In this document: positions 6,020 to 6,455 of the stretch, in pieces | Position numbering within the stretch: position 1 is the first letter of the stretch | How the letters are laid out: each line of letters opens with the position of its first letter | Source of the DNA: Methanomicrobiales archaeon | Lineage (GTDB): Archaea; Halobacteriota; Methanomicrobia; Methanomicrobiales; JACTUA01 | Reading direction: 5' to 3' | Length of the DNA stretch: 6,455 nt | Assembly: GCA_028679035.1 (NCBI GenBank) | Contig: JAJRCL010000092.1 | Location: 1 to 6,455, forward strand | Translations under genes and position numbers: made by a program | The notes under the pieces: generated by a model | Databases searched by the model: none | Seen by the model: the letters and a program-made list of their open reading frames with translations, nothing else | Told to the model about the DNA's origin: nothing

Positions 6020-6024
6020 GAGGT
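6020..6024 (+). promoter_or_regulatory. Ribosome binding site of the DUF4177-like gene
   Basis: GAGGT lies seven bases before the ATG at 6032, with a further GGAG at 6015-6018. Together they favour this ATG over an upstream in-frame GTG at 5936. Confidence 0.5.
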
Positions 6025-6031
6025 AGCAACC

Positions 6032-6229
6032 ATGTATGAATACAAAACGGTAGTGCTGCAGCTGGAAGGGATGGGCTGGCTGAGCTCGAAGGAAATCCCG
6101 GCGCTGGAAGCAACGCTGAACGAAAAAGCGCACCAGGGGTGGAGGCTTACTGATACAATCCTCCCTGCGGGTACCACGGGTGAAGGCGACAAGATCATCC
6201 TGATCTTCGAACGCGGAAAACCGGGATAG
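6032..6229 (+). CDS. DUF4177-like small protein
   Basis: A 65-residue protein that fits the small DUF4177 pattern: an opening beta strand MYEYKTVVLQL, a central helix with IPALEATLNEKAHQGWRL (about 22-39), where the Gly-Trp-Arg after the helix is the family signature, and a closing strand KIILIFERG. Such proteins fold as a compact alpha-beta unit of unknown function and often occur as stand-alone genes in bacteria and archaea. This one has a 14-residue insert-like stretch between the first strand and the helix (EGMGWLSSKEIPAL). No catalytic residues stand out. There is no signal peptide or membrane segment. It has its own ribosome binding site and ends 20 bases from the convergent DUF155 gene, so it appears to be a single-gene unit. 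Confidence 0.75.
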   Translation: MYEYKTVVLQLEGMGWLSSKEIPALEATLNEKAHQGWRLTDTILPAGTTGEGDKIILIFERGKPG

Positions 6230-6249
6230 GGCCGGTGCATCCGGTCTCT

Positions 6250-6455
6250 CTAGCCGATACTCTGCCAGATGGCGAGGCCGAACTCGAGCGCGATAAGGAT
6301 GATGATCACCCACTCAAGGAAGTTGGAGTGTGCAATCCGCACTTCCCCCGAGAGCATGGAATAATTCTCCTGGATCACCTTGATCTTGCGGCTTACGCTC
6401 TCGCTCCACTGGCCACTGCGAAACACCTTCAGCGCCGTTGCATAAACGCGGGCGT
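6250..6455 (-). CDS. RMD1/DUF155 family membrane protein, C-terminal part (gene runs off the right edge)
   Basis: The last 67 complete codons of a gene that enters from the right edge and ends at a TAG (6250-6252). The visible protein starts ARVYATALKVFRSGQWSESV. It then has a helical, charged stretch (SRKIKVIQENYSMLSGEVRI) and ends in AHSNFLEWVIIILIALEFGLAIWQSIG, a single C-terminal membrane segment. A helix with a pattern of periodic contacts followed by LEW-(I/V)III-LI-A-E is typical of the C-terminus of the RMD1/DUF155 family. Its eukaryotic members act in mitochondria (RMND1, Rmd1), while prokaryotic members have no settled role. The topology suggests a cytoplasmic domain tethered to the membrane by its tail. 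The start, N-terminal domain and promoter lie outside the window. Confidence 0.75.
   Translation of the reverse strand, partial: ARVYATALKVFRSGQWSESVSRKIKVIQENYSMLSGEVRIAHSNFLEWVIIILIALEFGLAIWQSIG

Overview
The window looks like chromosomal DNA from a GC-rich methanogenic archaeon, most probably of the order Methanomicrobiales (Methanoregula-like). This is an inference: a MASE3-type membrane histidine kinase with tandem PAS domains, a short RNB exoribonuclease without cold-shock domains, an RMD1/DUF155 membrane protein and AT-rich promoter-like boxes next to GC-rich genes fit that group. No rRNA, tRNA, CRISPR array, insertion sequence or phage gene is visible.

Layout from left to right. A small, highly charged open frame (34-159, + strand) lies at the left edge, followed by about 240 bases of AT-richer DNA without a convincing gene. 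A small gene of unknown function (404-628, - strand) is divergent from a large sensor histidine kinase gene (806-3109, +). A 27-bp inverted repeat (639-665) lies in the region between them. The kinase gene converges on a TfoX N-terminal-like gene (3182-3520, -). Upstream of that, also on the - strand, is an RNB-domain exoribonuclease gene (3647-5113 or slightly longer), which ends in two adjacent hairpins, one followed by a seven-T run. Divergent from the ribonuclease is an NfsB-like nitroreductase gene (5258-5857, +). The region between these two genes carries a 12-bp direct repeat. A small DUF4177-like gene (6032-6229, +) follows. It converges on the C-terminal end of an RMD1/DUF155 membrane protein gene (6250-6455, -) that runs off the right edge.

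The genes do not form one operon or pathway. Most are single transcription units with their own start and stop signals: a sensory kinase without a cognate response regulator nearby, an RNA-decay enzyme, a flavin reductase and several small conserved or unknown proteins. I found no clear sign of a new multi-gene system. The best points for follow-up are the ribonuclease 5' end, where a well-placed ribosome binding site and ATG are out of frame with the conserved protein, the ribonuclease's altered active-site aspartate cluster, the small unknown gene with its operator-like inverted repeat, and the shared 12-bp repeat in the ribonuclease/nitroreductase promoter region.
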